Notes under the pieces: generated by a model
The model's database searches: none
What the model saw: the letters and a program-made list of their open reading frames with translations, nothing else
Told to the model about the DNA's origin: nothing
NCBI RefSeq assembly: GCF_014805625.2
Contig: NW_023998415.1
Coordinates: 45,915,475-45,979,474, forward strand
DNA length: 64,000 nt
From: Glossina fuscipes
Taxonomy: Eukaryota; Arthropoda; Insecta; Diptera; Glossinidae
Reading direction: 5' to 3'
Made by a program: the position numbers and the translations under genes
Shown here: piece after piece, positions 12,170-24,753 of the stretch
Layout of the letters: each line of letters starts with the position of its first letter
Numbering within the stretch: position 1 is the first letter of the stretch

Positions 12170-12948
12170 ACGTCGAGGGGAGCCGTGATTTCTTAGTGTT
12201 ATTGTAATTTCAAAATCAAAATCAAAAAAACAAAATAACAGAGAAGAAAAGAAAATTGTTAGGGGGACGGACGACTATAATCAAAACTATGGTAAGGGAA
12301 TCCAGAAAATGACTATAAAGCGTTACGGCGTATAACTTTGTTATGCGCTATCAATCTTGATTAGATGTGATTTCTTGGTGTTTTAAGTATTTACTGCAAC
12401 TGCAGACAACAGAACAAAAAAACAGGGGTAGATTACGAAGCTCATACAAAACTAATTGTAAGCTTCGCGAAAAATAAGGGTAACTAACTATGCTTATCGA
12501 TAATATTTGTGTGGAGAAGACTAACGTTGTGGGAGCGAAGAGCACGTGTCTTCCTGGGAGGTCAATAGATTTGACTTTTAAGAAAATTAAGTTATAAAAT
12601 GAAACATATATGAATCAGTCTACATATATATATATATATATATATAAATTTGTAAATATATATGTATCTTAAAAAAAACATTTTTTTTTTTTTTTTTTTT
12701 TTTTGTAAATATTTTTCCTTTATTTATTTTTAAATAAATTCTAATAAAATGAAATTTACTAAAGTTTTGATTACAAACACACCCAGAGGCCATTGTCAAC
12801 TTTACCTACACATTTGTTTTATGACAACAATTTGCTGTTCTATGTTTCTAAATAACAGCCCACTAAAAATAAATATAAAAAAGAGAGAAAAAAAAAATCC
12901 CCATAAATATCATTTAACCTGAATGAAAATATATATCCGAACAAATGG

Positions 12949-12983
<35 letters not shown>

Positions 12984-14768
12984 TAAATATCAAATGTATC
13001 ATATAAGCACGAAAAAAATAATAAAAAAAAAAAAAAAGTTATTTTCCGTTTTAGTTGAATAAACCATAAATTCCTCTATGTATAGCCCAAAAACACAATT
13101 TGATTGAAATATTTGAATTGCGCGCAGAACTGCGAACGGAGCTGATGAAAAACTAAACTCCATCAAATACATTGTAATTGTTGTTGTTATTTTTGTTGTT
13201 ATTTTCTTCATAAGTTAAATGATTTTTTCACAATGCAGCTCAATTGTTATTGACAACAGCATGTGTTGTTTTATGGTGTTTGACTGCCACAACATAATCC
13301 AGTTACTCGGTCAGAAATTCTCGCGTGATCCGAAATCTCAAACTCATATAATTTTTAGTTAAATAAAAAAAAAATAAAAAAAATTTTTTTTTTTTCCTAT
13401 AGAATTTTCACTTGAGTTCCATAAAAGCGCAGCTTAAGACATTTGCTTGCGTATAGATTTGCGTGTCTATCTATGTGTGTTTGTGTTAAAGTTATGATGT
13501 GGTAGTAAACATTGTATGCAATACAAACATAAGTTTCAATATTTCAACATGTGCTTCTCTATAACTATGAAATTGAACTTGGGTATGATTTTATTGGTAT
13601 TATAGGTAAAGCTATTGTTATTGTCTTTTCGTGTTTTTTTTATTTTTTTATTTATTTTCCAAGTTTGTCTAAAAAGATTTATAGATTAATGTGTGTTGTT
13701 CAAATAACAAGATCGTAAATCAATAGAATCATTTTATCAAAGAATTTTCTAAGCTTAACGTATATAATACGTAAGCGTTGTTCAGAAGCCGAACCAATGG
13801 TCTCTAAACAAATTATCAGACGTTAGTTTTCTTTCATTATCTGATGAACGAGATTTGTGTTTATCGTTTATCCAGTTGGTGAAATTTGGAAATTTATCGA
13901 TTTTACTCTGCTCCTTGGAATACTCTATCCGAGAGGTGGACATAAAGTTTCTTTCCCAAACTCCTCTTGAAAATTTCAATCATCCAAAGTTAATAAATAA
14001 CAAATGCCGGAAGGATATGCATTTTTAGGGAAGCGGTTGCAACACATCATCTTACTGTTGAATGTATCCGTTTATCGCCATAAAAATTTTAAATCATATT
14101 ATCATCAATTATGGTGAATCGGCCGTCGCTACCATCACTTGTCACTTGACGCTGTGTCACTTTTTCTTCTCCTATTCATTTTTTCATATATGTCAATAAG
14201 CTTCAAGCATTCGAGAATTAATAAAATAAGAAATAAAATCACTTCAACATAATTGCCAACTGACGTTTATAACGTCTATAACAACTATTTTGAACATTTA
14301 TCACTGCATACATATGTAGAACGTTTTGTACAAGCGACATTGTTTGTTCCATTCGATTTCATTGAATTTCTTATTACTAACTTATGACCGGCGTCATGCA
14401 ATCATTTTCGATGAGTTTGCACAAGGCTTAACTTAGGAGATACTACTACAGTTCCTATTATTCTGGAATGTCATAGTAGAAATAAGAGAAATAATTTTGT
14501 TATTATTACAATAACAATTTCCTGTTGTACGACAAGTCGTCAAAAGTTGCAATTATTTGAGACATTTGCAACCAGAATTGCACTGTGCGTTTGATCGAGC
14601 ACGAAAGTGCACGTGTAAAAAACGAGTTAATGCGGAAAAGAAAGCTAATGGCATTAATACCGATTTCATAATACAAAATATACAAAATTTATGTTCATTT
14701 TTTCCAGAAGCCTTTTGAAATTTTTGAATTTTTGGAATTCATTACACCAACCATCGCCGTAAGATAAA
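12170..14768. other. AT-rich non-coding stretch
   Basis: No recognised gene. It contains (TA)n arrays at 12624-12647 and 12950-12981, a T-tract at 12681-12704 and several A-tracts. Open frames have no familiar motifs. Confidence 0.6.
12950..12981. repeat. (AT)n microsatellite
   Basis: About 15 uninterrupted AT units. Confidence 0.9.
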
Positions 14769-14906
14769 GGGGGTATAATCATTTTCATAATGTATTTGAC
14801 ATCGAAAAGGAAGCTTCAGAGATCCTATAAACTATATGTATATTCTTGATCAGCGTGAAATTTTGATTCGATTTAGCCATGTCTGTCCGTCTGGATGTCT
14901 GTCTGA
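14769..14906 (+). repeat. Family B (mini-me-like) repeat, good copy
   Basis: Ordered blocks are a GGGTATAAT start, GCTTCAGAGATCCTATAAAC, a short TATATGTATA stretch, TTGATCAGCGTGAAA, GATTCGATTTAGCCATGTC and a GTCY-rich tail (TCTGTCCGTC, GTCTGTCTG). A conserved core flanked by a TA stretch on one side and a GTCY tract on the other is the layout described for mini-me elements of flies. Assignment to that class is from memory of the description, not from a database match. Confidence 0.6.
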
Positions 14907-16131
14907 TTTGCGTCGCTCTTCATTACAAAAATGCAGATATCGACTTCAAATTGAGTAGAAACGTTGGAAGTTTCCACGCGTTGGATGGTATTGAAAATGG
15001 GCTAAATCGGTCAGAGCCGCAGCGCACTGAATGCAACTCTGCTTTTTTGTAACAAAAAATGAATTTTGAATTTTTGCTCGATACGCGACGTAAATTTTCC
15101 ACATTCACTTTACGACGAACTCTGCTCGTTACGTGCGAAAATGGAAAACATAAGCCATGCCCACACAAAGTTACAGGTGATTAAATTTGGGTTTTTTTTT
15201 TCCTTTTTTGAGACTTTATGCTTATCTATCATAAGGCAAACAAGACCGAATATTTAAAATTATTTAGTACACTGCTCAAATGAAGATACATTAACTGCCT
15301 AAAAATGGGTTCCGTAGACACCGCAATTAAGTCTTTTTTTTTTAAATACCAGCGATATGGGTATCAAATAAAAGAACTTGAAGAGTAGAATGCGATAAAC
15401 AAATTCACACATTCTTAGACTAAAAAAAAAAAAGAAGACATTGAGCACTAGCAGCACAGGCTATCGACTCTGAGTTGAATTTAAATTGTAGCAGTTTAAT
15501 GAAAGCCTAAGATTTGCGTAAAAGTGTGTGTACATTGTTTATACATTTAAATTTTTAAACTTAAAGTGGTATCTCGGATCATAGTATAGCAGATGTAAAA
15601 AGATCAACTAATTTTCGGGTAAACAAATCCCGCAGCTGAGTGTTAGTTAAATGAGTTCAATTATTATGTTTGTTCGCTGCTGCGAGGCTCTCAACTATCG
15701 ATTATTGTATCACCAAATACGAATGCCCTTTACACACGATCGTCATGTAAGGCATCGTCAATGGCCTGTGACTCCAGCATAGCTACGATATTATATAAGC
15801 GTTAGGTCGTGAAAATGTTTAGATGCCTTGCATTTTGCTTTATTTGCCACTTGAGATGCTTCGGAATACTGTTCGGAAGAAGATCGGAAAATGACGGATT
15901 TGTGTTTGGAAGCGTGATCAAAACCGCACAGAAATTATTCGCGCTTAACCGATAGTCGCCTGCTTTCACAAAATTTTATACAATGCAGTGTTTGGCTTTA
16001 AAGATTCGTCCAGCAGTAAATTCTGATTAATGCAAAAAAAAACCTTATATCGAATTATTCGTGGCCTTCAATGTCAGCGAATCAATTGAATTTTTGTTTA
16101 CTCAAACCATCGAGGTTCCGATGGGGATCTT
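14907..16131. other. Non-coding stretch, nothing recognised
   Basis: AT-rich with no recognised gene. The sequence from about 15580 to 16030 has somewhat more balanced composition, but I found no conserved motif in any frame. Confidence 0.5.
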
Positions 16132-16533
16132 GTGATTTATTTGCTTTTCTTTTTCCTTAACTGTAGAAAAGAAGCAAATTGCATGAATAAAAATTTGCCA
16201 GTGCCGGAAAAGTTGCTTGATATTGATTCAAATGTGTGCAGCGGAGGGCACATAAATTCCATGCGCAAAAATTTGTTAACAAATTTAAAAATTTTAAAAT
16301 GTGTTTTCAACAACTTTAGAATAAAGAAAACAAAAAGCACTTCCTGTAAAAACATTCGAAATATCTGTGATTATGCAAATAATGAAAAATTTCATCGCGA
16401 ACATGAAGTAAGGTTTTTTACTGTTCCCAACTGCCAATTGCCACTAAGTATCGGTGAGGCAATTATTCATCTGTTTACGGCTAAGTGTACATGTGATTTT
16501 TGGGCCCTGGGATTTAAAGTATTGCGACTCTAA
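16132..16533 (+). other. Unassigned 133-codon open frame
   Basis: The predicted product opens with a hydrophobic stretch (residues 2-10) and then runs as a Lys/Asn/Cys-containing segment without a recognised domain. The cysteines (for example residues 11, 17, 36 and 57) do not form a zinc-finger spacing I recognise. There is no obvious splice context or repeat membership. It could be chance in AT-rich DNA or part of a degenerate element. Confidence 0.2.
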
Positions 16534-16809
16534 GACATTTGGCAAAATGCACTTACAATGCAATTTGCGAAAGGAAGTTTCGCGACTTAAAACAGGAGTT
16601 TTCCTTATCGATGGGACATGAATTCGTCTGCCGTTCGTCTAATTTATGCCCGTTTCCCCCATAGGTGAGAGTACAATCAAAGTAATGTGTATGGATTTAA
16701 TTCCCCCTATTTTAATTTAATTAATTTTAATTATACGTCGTTGCGTTGTCTTCCATATAAATAAGTGCAAGTAAATTGAGATCCGTGTTCAGATGTGTAT
16801 CAAGAGTTT

Positions 16810-17200
16810 AACGTAGATACCTGCCATGGTGGCTTAACCCTACGGTGGCCGATGGCACACAAGTTATTTAAGCGTAACCGGCACCCTCCCTATAAGCCAG
16901 AGGTCTAAACAACGCTGGAGTCCACATTGTTTATTGTGTACGGCTCAATAAACTTACTCTGGTCGGTGTTGAGGCCTATCCTCACCTCGATTTATACCGC
17001 TTTGGAATGATGAAAAACCACTGCCACCACGAATACTCCCCGAAAAGCAGTACCCAAGCGGTCAAGCGATCACATATTGATCAACTGCTGCACTCAAAGG
17101 AGTTTAGCTTGTTGCACCGCGGTTTCCACAAGTTGCAGTTAATCAACGTTGTCACCATTACCCGTAGGCATTCGTGACCTTTCACATATGCACCTTCCAG
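16810..17200. other. GC-richer island, possible element relic
   Basis: Roughly 390 bp of near-balanced base composition sits between AT-rich flanks, with no long open frame and no simple repeats. Strings such as GGTGGCTTAACCCTACGGTGG and CCGGCACCCTCCCTATAAGC are unlike the surroundings. I could not assign it to an element family. A transposon relic or conserved non-coding sequence are both possible. Confidence 0.35.
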
Positions 17201-18426
17201 GGTACGTTAATGGCGCAATTTATTCACATTTCCTTAACAATTTCATGAGACCCTTCTTACTCTAATAATGCACTTTCCAGCGTTCAATTTACAGATTGTA
17301 ACTTCTAAGATACTTTGGTGCAGCAATCAGTCTTATTGAAAATGGTTTGGATTGGAGTCTCTTCACGACCCTCCGCAAGCCACATAACACTTGATTTTGA
17401 AAAAGTTTAAAAAGAAAATCTCTATATAATAACGATTTGCCGTGATATGAAAAATTTAGATTGACCAGGTCGACTTTCACTCGACTAACTCATACACATA
17501 CATTGGCTTACGCAGGTTTTACTCCCTATTTTTACGACATATATTTACAAATTATTTACAGCAGCTTATATTTATATTTATATATATATATGGCTCTGTT
17601 CGCTTGAATATTATGAATCAATTCTCTTGACTGAATTGACTCTGGCCAACGGATATGTTTTGCTTGTATACAATTTACAAACAAGTTACAAGTACCTAAC
17701 GTCATTATGACATTTAATCCCAAGTGAAACTCTTTTTTTCCGAAATGTTTTGGAAAATTTTTGTTAAGCTTTTCGACAATCGCCGATTGCTGGGGACCAG
17801 ATAAAGCGATACAAAGCGTTAACATTTTTGGAATTTGGTTTCTTAGGAAAAAATCGATTAGTTTTCATGCAAGCTCAAATCATCATATGTAAGATTTTCA
17901 TAGCAAAAACTTTGGACCACGTCAGCCCACGTTTTGAGTCCCCTTTCTTATAAAAGTTCCCATGAGTAGTAAATTTGGTATTTTATTAGCTAAATAACTA
18001 AGGAATTGCTTTTAACGACATTATGTAGGGTATTTTAAAGTCAGATTTATTCGATTGCAAGCTTCATTTGTGTCTATGCTTATGAGAAAGTTGTTTGAGT
18101 CGATATTGAATTATTTATTATATCGCATTACTGAAGGGCAGGTGAGAAGAGCTGCACAACTTTCAAAAAAAAAAAAAACGAAACATTTAAACTAAGTTAA
18201 CTGCTATTGAGTGGATAATGAAATTTTCAAATTTCAATCTTTAAAGATTTCGAAACGAAATCTAAGTAGCTTTCATTATCCTCAGTTTAATTGTGAGATC
18301 TTACTACTTTGCCGATCCCTATCTATTACATAATAAATAAAAACGCTGTAGCGAGCTACAGTGCAGCATTAAATACCTGATATCACCCTGCAGTTGTTTG
18401 TAAAAACAACGTTTCATGACAACGCT
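17201..18426. other. AT-rich non-coding stretch
   Basis: No recognised gene. It includes short TA-rich runs near 17575-17590 and an A-tract near 18167-18178. Confidence 0.55.
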
Positions 18427-18702
18427 TTAAATAGGGAGTGGTCCGATCTGAACCATTTTCAATAGTATTAGTCTGTCCGGGTCAAAACATGTCGGCGCAT
18501 CTGTCCGATCTGTAGGTTGAATATAAGAAAACAAGTCAGAACGGCGGAGAGACAAGCTTTGATCGATTCAGAAAATGATCGATATAATGAAGAAATTGAT
18601 CGATATAATGAAAGATAGGTCTATCTGAAGTCCTTCTGCATGTGTTGCATACAGTCACACAAACTTGATGTACTCTTATGCAACAAGTGGTGTACGGTAT
18701 AA
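18427..18702 (-). repeat. Family A repeat, long copy
   Basis: Read on the minus strand it starts at the hairpin-like ACCGTACACCACTTG (near 18698). It passes TCAGATAGACCTA and ATCGATCA, and continues to a GTTTTGACCCGG segment and ACCACTCCC. The order matches the copy at 61244-61600. Inside it, TGATCGATATAATGAA occurs twice at a 21-bp offset (18576-18591 and 18597-18612), a local duplication private to this copy. Confidence 0.65.
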
Positions 18703-19045
18703 TGCGGAGAGCCAAAAACGCAAGTATCTAATAATAACAATCATACGACAACAACAATAAACGGCTGAAAACAATTATATAGTTGGGAGCTTAAGTCTAC
18801 AGAAAATTTAAAATTATTTGTGTTGCAAGCACTTGAAGAGATTTTGGGACAACCACACACATTTCATATTTAAAGTGCTGCACTTGATGATATTTCCGCC
18901 GCAATGGTTTTCCACATTGCTCAGGGCATTTTTGCACCTGCCCACTCTCTAAAAACCTATAATTGTCATAATAATATTGTTAAAAAAAAAAAAAAAAAAA
19001 ATGGAAGAAATATATTCACAGTAATATCCACTTCAAGTCCTCGCG

Positions 19046-19081
19046 TTATTATTTTATTTTTATTATTATTATTATTATTAA
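19046..19081. repeat. (TTA)n microsatellite
   Basis: TATT/TTA units becoming a clean run of about seven ATT triplets. Confidence 0.85.
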
Positions 19082-19769
19082 AATATTACAAGCAGAAGTT
19101 GAAAATGAGACATAAGCAGAAGGGTTGTGTGTCCGTGAACATGAAAATATTTTTAACTTTTTTTGAAAATTTTTTTATTGCTTATAAAACGCTTCTAATT
19201 TGTATTTAACCGAATTTGACAACAACAATGACAGCAGCCGGATAAAGTAATCAAACAAATGTTCTAACAAATGCAATAATAAGGACATCAATGTAACAAA
19301 ACAACAATAAGAACAACAGGATTAGAGCAGGGAACAGCAAACAACCCCTCTTAATAGAAAAGACTTTTGAAAGCAAAAAAAAAAAAAAAAGAAAAAAAAC
19401 AAAAACAAAACAAAACAAAACACATAACAAATAAGTGGAAGGATAATAATATTTATTTGGGGTGGTTGGAGTTGGTTGGCATTATCACAAAGAGAGTGAA
19501 AAAGTGCTTTATTTTCTTGACGTGTGTACGCTTGTGTTTACATCGTTCATACAAATAAAGTCAAGAGGTTTTGAATATAAATGACGTAAAATTATGTATT
19601 TAATACCATAAGCATATATGCGCGCACACACATTCATATATATGCATATATATATATATATATATGTACAAATGTACACAAGAAATGGCTGATGATTCCT
19701 GCGCTGCCAATAAGCATAGTGATGAAGCGAACGATGACAAATGTTTTGAATTTTATCTCTTATTAGTTC

Positions 19770-19820
19770 TTTCTCTGTCTCTCTGTCTCTCTCTCTCTCT
19801 TTCTCTCTTTCTGCCTCTCG
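19770..19820. repeat. (CT)n-rich tract
   Basis: CTCTGT and CT units, about 50 bp of pyrimidine-biased sequence. Confidence 0.85.
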
Positions 19821-20082
19821 TTTCTTTCTTAATTCCCTTTCGTTTATATATTAAAATTGATTAGAGCTTTGCGTTTTATTTGAAAAGTCCTGCCGTCATC
19901 ATTGCCGTTATTGTTGCTGATGCTGCTGGTGTTGTGTTGCTCTTTGCGTTTTTGCTATTTTTCACATCATTTATTATTACGCCGTAGGTACATATGCACG
20001 AATATTGCCCATAAGTACGTATATGTCTTCATATTAATGAAAAATTTTCAAAAATATTTTCAACGAGAATGACAAGTACGTA

Positions 20083-20146
20083 GTGAGAGAGAGTGTGAGG
20101 GAGTGAGAGAGTGAGAGAGAGAGAAAATAAAAGAAAGAAAGAGAGG
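20083..20146. repeat. (GA)n-rich purine tract
   Basis: Interrupted GAGA and GTGA units followed by AAAGAAAG, about 60 bp almost free of pyrimidines on this strand. Confidence 0.85.
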
Positions 20147-22119
20147 AATAGGTAGAAAGTGATAACCACAAAGGGAGTGTTGTTGCTGTTCCATCATTTT
20201 TTTTTTTAATAGTACATTTAGCTTATTTTAAGATAAAAATGAGAAAAAAGGAAATGTTGTCAGTTGTTGCTTACGCTGAAATGCTTTTAATTCATTAAAT
20301 TCTTAACAACATCGCCATCAACGTTGCAGTCATCACAGCCGCATGTTACGGCTGTTTTGTGTTGTCGTCGCCTGACTGGCACATGGCGCAATTTGTTTAG
20401 CTATTGTCCGTGCGCGCGCGTGCGCTTGTATGTGTAATTGTATATGTGTGCGCTTTATCAAAGTGACTGTAAACTTTAATTTTCGTTATTTATTTATTTA
20501 TTTTTTTTTTTTTTTCATTTAACTTTATTGCTTTAGTTTAATTGTGAATTATTTATGAGCTTTTAATTATTGGGTGTCACTTATGTCTTTTTAACAAAAT
20601 TGTAAAAAATGTTTTCCTCTTTTTTTTTTTTTTTTTTTTTTGATTATTGATATTTGCTTTTATGCCGCTTAGTTGAAATGACAAATTGAATAACTAATTA
20701 TTAGTTTCATTTAAGCGCTTTGATTTTGTAGAAAGATAGGAGAAAACCAATCAAAAGCCCTTAAGAAAATATCGCATCATTTAGAACTTAAAAAGGGAGG
20801 AAAGAAAGAGTACGCGATTGACGTTAAGTTCAGATGTAAAGCCAGCGAGATTTTAATTGAATTCTCATAAATCGATTTACATAAATTTCAAAGCGAAGAT
20901 ATTAGGTGAACGTTCACGGTTACCCCTTAAAATGTACGCATACACGCATAGGCAAATGAAAAGCAAATATTTTCGAACCAGATTTATTAAAAAAAAAAAG
21001 AAAAAAATTGGTGGAAAGAAAAACGTGTGATTTATTGTTCCATTCCTGGAAAGCAAACAAAAGTGCTTCGGAATCTGACATCTTTTGTGTTAAATATCTA
21101 TACGGATTTTTAATCTTTAAGGCGTGCCACTTGGACAATGACAATCAGTCACTGCCAATTTCAATCAAATCAATCTTTAATCAGTTCAGATCGGCATTTG
21201 ATGTGTGCGGAGATAGGACGTAACCTTAAAGTTTTTCCATCAGCTATTGCAACTGTTGCCTTTTGCGCTTGGATTTTACTCAGTTTTTAGTTACAGTTTT
21301 CGTATTCCGTAAAATAATTGTTGATGTCCACGATGAGGCCAGAAGGGCTATAAATAAACAATTTCTGAGCAAACATTAGGTAATCAACAGTTTATAGAAT
21401 ATTCTGGCATTTTTAAGCATTTCTTCTAATCCGAGATGTCTCTCTAACCGATCTATCTAACAAGATAATTTTTTTTTTTCGCGTTTCATATATTGATGAT
21501 GTGGTTGTCTACCCACCAGACCGTCAAGATTATAAAATTTTTACTATGTTTTTTCCTTCATTGTGCGCCTTTACAGCCAATCCCTGCATTTGGATAGGTT
21601 GTAACGTTCGCAAACTTTTGTTTAGCAAAAGTCAGAAATTGATTGGCTTGACTCGATTTGGACACCTCCTGGGTGGCAAAGTTTTTCTGGCAAGCTTTTT
21701 CTTACTTAGATGAAAGACTTACTAAGCAATACTCGTATAGCGAGCGGCTCAGTTATATGCGATAGCGTGCTACTGCTAATACCAGCTGGAAGCTGAAAAG
21801 TAATTTTGAAAAATGTTCAAAATAATTTTCATTATCATCTTTTGATCTGTCTTAATTATTTGATATTGATATTGATATTGAAATTATAGTTATTTGAAAT
21901 ATTAATTAAAGTTGTTTGAAAATTGTGCTTAAAAACGGTCGGAATCAGTTTGTCTCAGTTGGCTTATAATTAACGTAAGAAAAGACTGCTGGTAAAAGTG
22001 CGGTGAGTATTCGAAGGCTTTGCCTTTAGGCTATAGATTGGACGTTGATAAGCTTTCTTTTACTTTTGCTTTAGTGGCGTTTCGAGTTAAGGGGCTGGCT
22101 GACAATAAACTGAATAGGA

Positions 22120-22120
22120 C

Positions 22121-22150
<30 letters not shown>
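22120..22150. repeat. (AT)n / GTAT microsatellite
   Basis: About ten AT units followed by GTATGTATGT. Confidence 0.9.
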
Positions 22151-22151
<1 letters not shown>

Positions 22152-22623
22152 AAATGTGATGCTGATTGAGATAGTTTGCAATCTAGTTGTTGTTTGATGA
22201 TCAATATAAGTTGAAGCATTTGAAAGTTTTACACGAGCAGTAGTAGTAATTACTTCAACACTTATGATGAAAGTGTTAATGAACACATAGTCGAACCGAC
22301 TAAATTTAAGTGTAATACATACTTGTACGTATCCGTTATGTACATTTGTAAGGCAACAGCAATAGCAACAAGACGACTTGTTTGGTAAGAGTATCAGGTG
22401 GGAAAAAGAAATCATAAAAAATCATATAAGAAAATAGAGAAATAAAGAAACTGGCAGAAAAGAGTCATTGAAACATGAGCTACCTTTTAGCGGTTAATGA
22501 GGTCTCTTTTGCAATGATTTCGTTATACGTTATTCCGCTTATCCAAGTGTTTCTTTTTTTTTTTCTCTCTTTTTTTTCTTATGGCTCTTGCCACATTCTA
22601 CAGTTTTTTGCTTTTCATTTTTT

Positions 22624-22654
<31 letters not shown>

Positions 22655-22871
22655 AACATGAATTACATGAATATAACTGTTGTTGTAATATTGCTGGTGC
22701 TGCTGCTAGTGGTGCTGAATGGTTTCCAAATGCCTCATAGTTTGTTTATGAGTTAATATATGGCAACGATTGGTGCAGTCAGACAGTAAGTCAGTCATTT
22801 AGTGAGTATGTTCGTATACTACTACAATCTATATTCGAGATGTATGTATGTATATTTATATGTATATACAA

Positions 22872-22910
22872 ATGTGTATGTGTATGTGTGTGTGTGTGTG
22901 TGTGTGTGTT
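22872..22910. repeat. (GT)n microsatellite
   Basis: GTATGT units passing into about twelve clean GT units. Confidence 0.9.
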
Positions 22911-22983
22911 TAGCATAATCAGATAAAAGTAAAACAGTCAGCTTATTGATGGAATTATCGATTGAATTATAAGTTAACTGTAT

Positions 22984-23038
<55 letters not shown>

Positions 23039-23044
23039 TATATA
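22984..23044. repeat. Compound (CA)n(TA)n microsatellite
   Basis: Five to six CA units are followed by about 24 TA units with a single G interruption, the longest TA-type array in the window. Confidence 0.9.
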
Positions 23045-24609
23045 AAGAGATACACAACAAACAGACAAACATATGTTTAGCAGAGGAAAACAAAGTCAAA
23101 CAATATTGCTACCGTTCGTTCGTTTTGCTTACATCGATTGAATGGTGAACAAATGCATGTTTGTTAGCAATTATGTAAACAGATTATTGTGAATGAATGA
23201 GCGAAGAAAGAAAGAGTGAAAGTTTCCTTTTCATTTTTATTTCGTTTTTCTTTTTTCCTTCTTTTGATTTTACGTAGGTGAGGAAACATAATACTATACA
23301 TACACTATAATAAATATTTTGAAAGATTTTCTCTCTAAATATTCAATACACATAATTATAAAAAAAAAAAAGAAAAAAAATAAAACAAACAAACTAAGAA
23401 ATCAAAAAAAATATTTTAATAAAAAATAATTATAATTTATAATTTTTTTCTTACTTTATAAGAGATTATTGTTTCAAATTAAGTTTTTTTTTTTTTTCCT
23501 TTTGATTGTTTGTTTGTTTCGTTTTATTGTTGTTGCTTTTGTTATTTTACGTTTGCATTCTTTTTCAGTCGCTGACATTTGAGTGCCACTTATTGATATT
23601 TAAGAACAGACGCATGCACGCCTGCTTTTTTCATGTTTGACATAAACAACAACTGCTTGTCGTTAGTCTGCTGAGTCTCACCCATCACAAGAAGAATTGT
23701 TTCGATAAAAATTAATAGAAAATATAGAAAAAATATCACGAAATTCATATAAATAAAAATCAACAAAAGTCAATTTTTTTAAAGTAAATTTTTTTAAATA
23801 AACTCTCAACAAAAGATGAGCACAGATTTGAAGGCTATAAAGCACATGCACTACTACTAACGCATCGATTGAATGGTATGCACTGGTCTACACTTTTTTT
23901 ATTCTAAATTTGTCTACATTTCTCAATATCAATAAGGAATGTGAAAAACTAATTAAATTTTTCTAATTATAATCAATCCAATCTAAAACAATTTGTTTCG
24001 CTATAGCTTGTGCAGCGTGCAAAATAGTCCGGAAACACATATATTAAAAAAAATCAATTCAAATCTATATATGTTTGTCGTTACGAAAACGGTTTACCTG
24101 TCTCCGTGCAAGCATGAGACGATAAACTTACTTCCATCCATTCACCGAACTATAATTTAATAGGTTTGAGAATTTTGTTGGCAATAATCGTATTTTTCCA
24201 ATAACCAAAATTTCCCGTCTTACGCATGTAATATAAAAATGTTTTTTTTTTTGGTCCGAGGATCAGCTTACAGGATTTATGCTTTTTACGCCCAGCAAGT
24301 TCAGATGATATCGCCATCTATATATACCTTAGTTAATCGCATTGGATGTCTTGTATTTCGTCGGCAACTTGTTGCTTATTACGAGAATTTTTCCAAACGC
24401 TTTATAATATATTTTTTTCCGAAGGAGTAAATAAGCTTAACATCATTTCGATGATAGATTTTGACGATGTCTGTTGCGAGAAAGCTCCTCAGCGATCAGA
24501 AATGGATCGAAAATGGAACGAATGGAATATAAGCTGGAAAGTTTAATTTGAATGCAAATTCAAAGCTTAATGTGATTCTAAATCTAAGAGGCATTGTACG
24601 GTACAATTG

Positions 24610-24753
24610 AACTGAAAAGCTTAAAGTGAAGATTATGATTCTGAATCGATCGGTATAGTATAGAAGGTGGGTCTATCTTAAGTCCTTCTGCCTGTTACAT
24701 ATGACCCCACTAAGTCAATATACTCGATACAGCAAGTGGTGTAGCGTATAATG
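24610..24753 (-). repeat. Family A repeat, terminal part
   Basis: On the minus strand it reads ATACGCTACACCACTTGCTG, GTATATTGACTTAGTGGGG, CAGAAGGACTTAAGATAGAC and CCGATCGATTCAGAATCAT. It aligns block by block with 61244-61380. The 5' hairpin half is intact and the GTCY part is lost. Confidence 0.7.

Larger units (their letters stand above)
18703..24609. other. AT-rich non-coding stretch rich in simple repeats
   Basis: No recognised gene over nearly 6 kb. It contains TAT, CT, GA, GT and TA arrays (listed), T-tracts at 20620-20641 and 22618-22644, and several A-tracts. Open frames at 18904-19209, 22071-22415, 22475-22756 and 22822-23055 are largely translated simple repeats. Confidence 0.6.

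Noticed and set aside
22475..22756. 93-codon frame with hydrophobic Phe/Leu/Val stretches suggesting membrane segments
   Set aside because: The central hydrophobic part is a T-tract and the end is a GTT/GCT triplet run; nothing else supports a gene.
22822..23055. Frame encoding Tyr-Ile and His-Thr repeats
   Set aside because: Pure translation of TA and CA dinucleotide arrays.
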